Assembly (NCBI GenBank): GCA_049317645.1
Contig: JBMOHV010000002.1
Location: 1 to 50,992 of the forward strand
DNA from: SYHX01 sp049317645
GTDB taxonomy: Bacteria; Bacteroidota; Bacteroidia; UBA7662
Direction of reading: 5' to 3'
DNA: 50,992 bases
Positions within the stretch are counted from its first letter, which is position 1. Each line of letters begins with the position of its first letter. Both the position numbers and the translations under genes were made by a program. Of this stretch, positions 49,367-50,992 are shown in pieces. Under the pieces are notes generated by a model, which was not told where the DNA came from, did not search any database, and saw nothing but the letters and a program-made list of their open reading frames with translations.

Positions 49367-49951
49367 TTATAGGTTGATCCCCTTCTGGTGAATGAGTTTG
49401 CGCAGGTTGCTCAGCGCGTACCGCATCCGGCCCAAAGCCGTATTGATGCTGACCCCGGTGGCATCGGCAATCTCCTTGAAGCTCAAATCCCCGTAAATCC
49501 GCATAATAAGGACCTCGCGCTGCTCTTCGGGCAGACGGGCGACCAATTGCTTGACCTTGGCCAGGCTCTGCTTCATCATCAACTTGTCCTCGGCATGCAG
49601 CTCGGTATCGCTCATCCGGGCCAGGGGATCCCAATCGTCATCGGCACGGACCAAAGGCATCCGGCTGTTCCGGCGAAAATGGTCAATGCAGAGGTTGTGG
49701 GCAATGCGCAAAATCCAAGGCAAAAACTTGCCTTCCTCGTTGTAGCGACCGGCCTGCAGGGTCTGCATCGCCTTCACAAAAGTGTCCTGGAATAAATCCT
49801 CGGCCAGTTCCTGATGGCGGACCAGCTGATAAATCGTTGTGAAAATGCGGGTTTTGTGGCGGTGCATTAACACCGACATGGCGGCCTGGTGGCCTGAAAC
49901 ATAGCGCCGAATCAGCTCCTGATCGCTAACGCCCATGACTTGTGAAGACAT
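49367..49951 (-). CDS. ECF-type RNA polymerase sigma factor
   Basis: A 194-residue sigma-70 family protein. Region 2 spans about residues 25-95, with HQELAEDLFQDTFVKAM (core-binding) and KFLPWILRIAHNLCIDHFRR (-10 recognition and melting). Region 4 spans about 135-188 with LPEEQREVLIMRIYGDLSFKEIA and the helix-turn-helix GVSINTALGRMRYALSNLRK. A charged linker with DDDWDPLARMSDTELH lies between them. There is no region 1.1 or 3, so it is an ECF sigma. It has a good promoter upstream and a short anti-sigma-like gene downstream. The regulon cannot be told from this window. Confidence 0.94.
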   Translation of the reverse strand: MSSQVMGVSDQELIRRYVSGHQAAMSVLMHRHKTRIFTTIYQLVRHQELAEDLFQDTFVKAMQTLQAGRYNEEGKFLPWILRIAHNLCIDHFRRNSRMPLVRADDDWDPLARMSDTELHAEDKLMMKQSLAKVKQLVARLPEEQREVLIMRIYGDLSFKEIADATGVSINTALGRMRYALSNLRKLIHQKGINL

Positions 49952-50022
49952 AGAGAGGGGTTTAGGTTAGCGTAGGGTCTGTTCCGATAGGCGCGATGGG
50001 TTTTATAGGGTGTTGTTGGAGA

Positions 50023-50060
50023 CGAAGTTAAACTGATTTTTTCTAATTCCAAGGCCTTGG
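50023..50060 (-). promoter_or_regulatory. Promoter of the sigma factor gene, with palindrome over the -33 box
   Basis: On the minus strand CTTG (50053-50050), a 19-base spacer and TAACTTCG (50030-50023) match the phylum pattern with one mismatch in each box. A perfect 12-bp palindrome, CCAAGGCCTTGG (50049-50060), covers the -33 box and could be an operator. The start would be near 50017, about 65 bases before the sigma ATG. Confidence 0.5.
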
Positions 50061-50135
50061 GTGGTTTTTGTTTTGGTGGCTTCGTCCGCACCTTTGCAAT
50101 CGCCTTTGCAGGACTCGCCCTGCACGGGTTGGACC

Positions 50136-50992
50136 ATGCCCGCCAAAACCCCTGCCAAAACGCCCAAAACCAGCGCAAAGACGCCCAAATTGCCCGCCAA
50201 GGCGGCAAAAGACATCGCCAAGACGCCCGATACCCTGATAACACCCCCGGACCGCGGCGGGATCGAAATCCGCAACGCCCGCATGCACAACCTGCGCGGT
50301 ATCGATGTGGTTCTGCCCCGGCACCAATTGGTGGTGGTCACCGGCTTGTCGGGTTCGGGCAAGTCCAGTTTGATTTTTGATACCCTCTACGCCGAAGGGC
50401 AGCGCCGCTACGTGGAGAGCCTCTCGTCCTATGCCCGGCAATTTCTGCAACGAATGCCCAAGCCCGAAGTGGACGATATCCGGGGCCTGAGCCCGGCCAT
50501 GGCCATTGACCAACATCACTTATCCCGCAATCCCCGCTCCACGGTGGGGACCACCACCGAGATCTACGATTATTTCCGTTTGCTTTTTGCCCGCTGCGGG
50601 CATACCCTGGACCCCCAAAGCGGGGAGGAAGTAAGGGCCTACAACACCGAAGACCTCCTCAAGGAGCTCCGTCAAAAACGCCTCGAAACCGCCGAAGCGG
50701 GCGCCGAATTATTGGTGCTCTGCCCACTGACTGCCGTCGAGCAGGCCCGCCATGATCACCACGGCCTGCAGGCCTACCTGGAGGAATTGCTGCAGCGGGG
50801 CTATACCCGCCTTTGGTCCGAAGGGACCCTGCTGCGCCTGGAATCCCTTTTGGAACCCAAAACGCGCTCGGCCCCCAAAATCCCCCCCGCCCTGCATTTG
50901 GTACTGGATAGAGTCGTTTGGGAACCAATCCCTGCCCAAAGCCCCTCCAAAAGCCCCTCCAAAAGCCCCCAATCCGAGGCGGATTTTCCGGA
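50136..50992 (+). CDS. uvrA: Excinuclease ABC subunit UvrA (N-terminal part, truncated by window end)
   Basis: The open frame runs from ATG 50136 off the right edge. The UvrA start is clear: IEIRNARMHNLRGIDVVLP, Walker A GLSGSGKSS at 70-78, FDTLYAEGQRRYVESLSSYARQFL and KPEVDDIRGLSPAMAIDQ, then the GTTTEIYDYFRLLFAR block. UvrA is the DNA-damage sensor of nucleotide excision repair. Two parts are unusual. One is a 42-residue N-terminal tail of Lys, Pro, Thr and Ala (PAKTPAKTPKTSAKTPK...). The other is a Ser-Pro-Ser-Lys repeat near residue 270. The next UvrA zinc site is beyond the window. No other in-frame ATG lies between the tail start and the conserved core. Confidence 0.93.
   Translation, partial: MPAKTPAKTPKTSAKTPKLPAKAAKDIAKTPDTLITPPDRGGIEIRNARMHNLRGIDVVLPRHQLVVVTGLSGSGKSSLIFDTLYAEGQRRYVESLSSYARQFLQRMPKPEVDDIRGLSPAMAIDQHHLSRNPRSTVGTTTEIYDYFRLLFARCGHTLDPQSGEEVRAYNTEDLLKELRQKRLETAEAGAELLVLCPLTAVEQARHDHHGLQAYLEELLQRGYTRLWSEGTLLRLESLLEPKTRSAPKIPPALHLVLDRVVWEPIPAQSPSKSPSKSPQSEADFP
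50940..50970 (+). repeat. 12-bp tandem repeat in the uvrA coding region
   Basis: AGCCCCTCCAAA occurs twice head-to-tail (50940-50951, 50952-50963), with a third partial copy to 50970. The units are in frame and encode Ser-Pro-Ser-Lys. They lie in the poorly conserved insert of the first UvrA ATPase half. Confidence 0.7.

Noticed and set aside
1..50992. Insertion sequences, prophage genes, CRISPR arrays or rRNA genes
   Set aside because: No transposase, integrase or phage structural gene, no regularly spaced repeat-spacer array, and no rRNA-like sequence was seen.

Overview
The window is a stretch of chromosome from a member of the Bacteroidota. Four things point there: repeated matches to the TAnnTTTG / TTTG promoter pattern of this phylum; TonB-dependent receptors with N-terminal carboxypeptidase-regulatory-like domains; a PorV/PorQ-family protein next to a very large exported protein with a type IX-like C-terminal domain; and start sites with little Shine-Dalgarno signal. 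By eye the DNA is about half G+C or slightly more, except for an AT-rich toxin-antitoxin segment (about 46350-47500) and parts of the arsenic locus. I cannot resolve the family or genus.

Layout. 1-4771: the end of a truncated protein, a tRNA-Met, an SRPBCC protein, an LptF/LptG permease and two glycosyltransferases. 4768-12904: envelope polysaccharide genes (GT9, Wzz-like protein, O-antigen ligase/polymerase, GT2, flippase-like membrane protein), with an outer-membrane DUF6588-like gene and a lone Dpp/Opp-type permease among them. 12919-14530: ruvC, then the pair greA-HIT on the other strand. 14531-23426: a minus-strand operon of a TonB-dependent receptor, a 1343-residue exported protein and a PorV/PorQ-family protein, closed by an intrinsic terminator. 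23628-31338: nitronate monooxygenase, a TPR protein, and the tightly packed radA-hflX-anmK-epimerase run. 31346-39574: a small membrane protein, a LolC/E-type permease, a methyltransferase, rbfA, a thioesterase, and the set secA-SPOR protein-M20 hydrolase.

39667-42364: a TPP riboswitch with its own terminator in front of a TonB-dependent receptor, so this receptor is predicted to import thiamine or a precursor. 42342-44893: an arsenic operon (arsR, DUF6428-like gene, an overlooked 44-codon membrane ORF, arsC) under a promoter overlapped by palindromes, divergent from a VIT/CCC1-type metal transporter. 44883-47164: an aldehyde dehydrogenase and an AT-rich HigBA-type module whose promoter would give a leaderless toxin message. 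47506-50135: ECF sigma factor, short anti-sigma-like protein, endonuclease III and an SDR protein without the usual Tyr-x3-Lys pair. 50136 to the end: the start of uvrA, with an unusual Lys/Pro/Thr/Ala-rich tail.

The genes are tightly packed. Five convergent pairs overlap at their 3' ends, and several same-strand pairs overlap by 1 to 17 bases. No rRNA, CRISPR array, transposase, integrase or prophage gene was seen. The most notable items are the receptor/giant protein/PorV-like operon, the riboswitch-controlled receptor, the hidden ars ORF, the leaderless toxin-antitoxin promoter, the terminator in the greA leader, and a 19-bp triple repeat between ruvC and the HIT gene.
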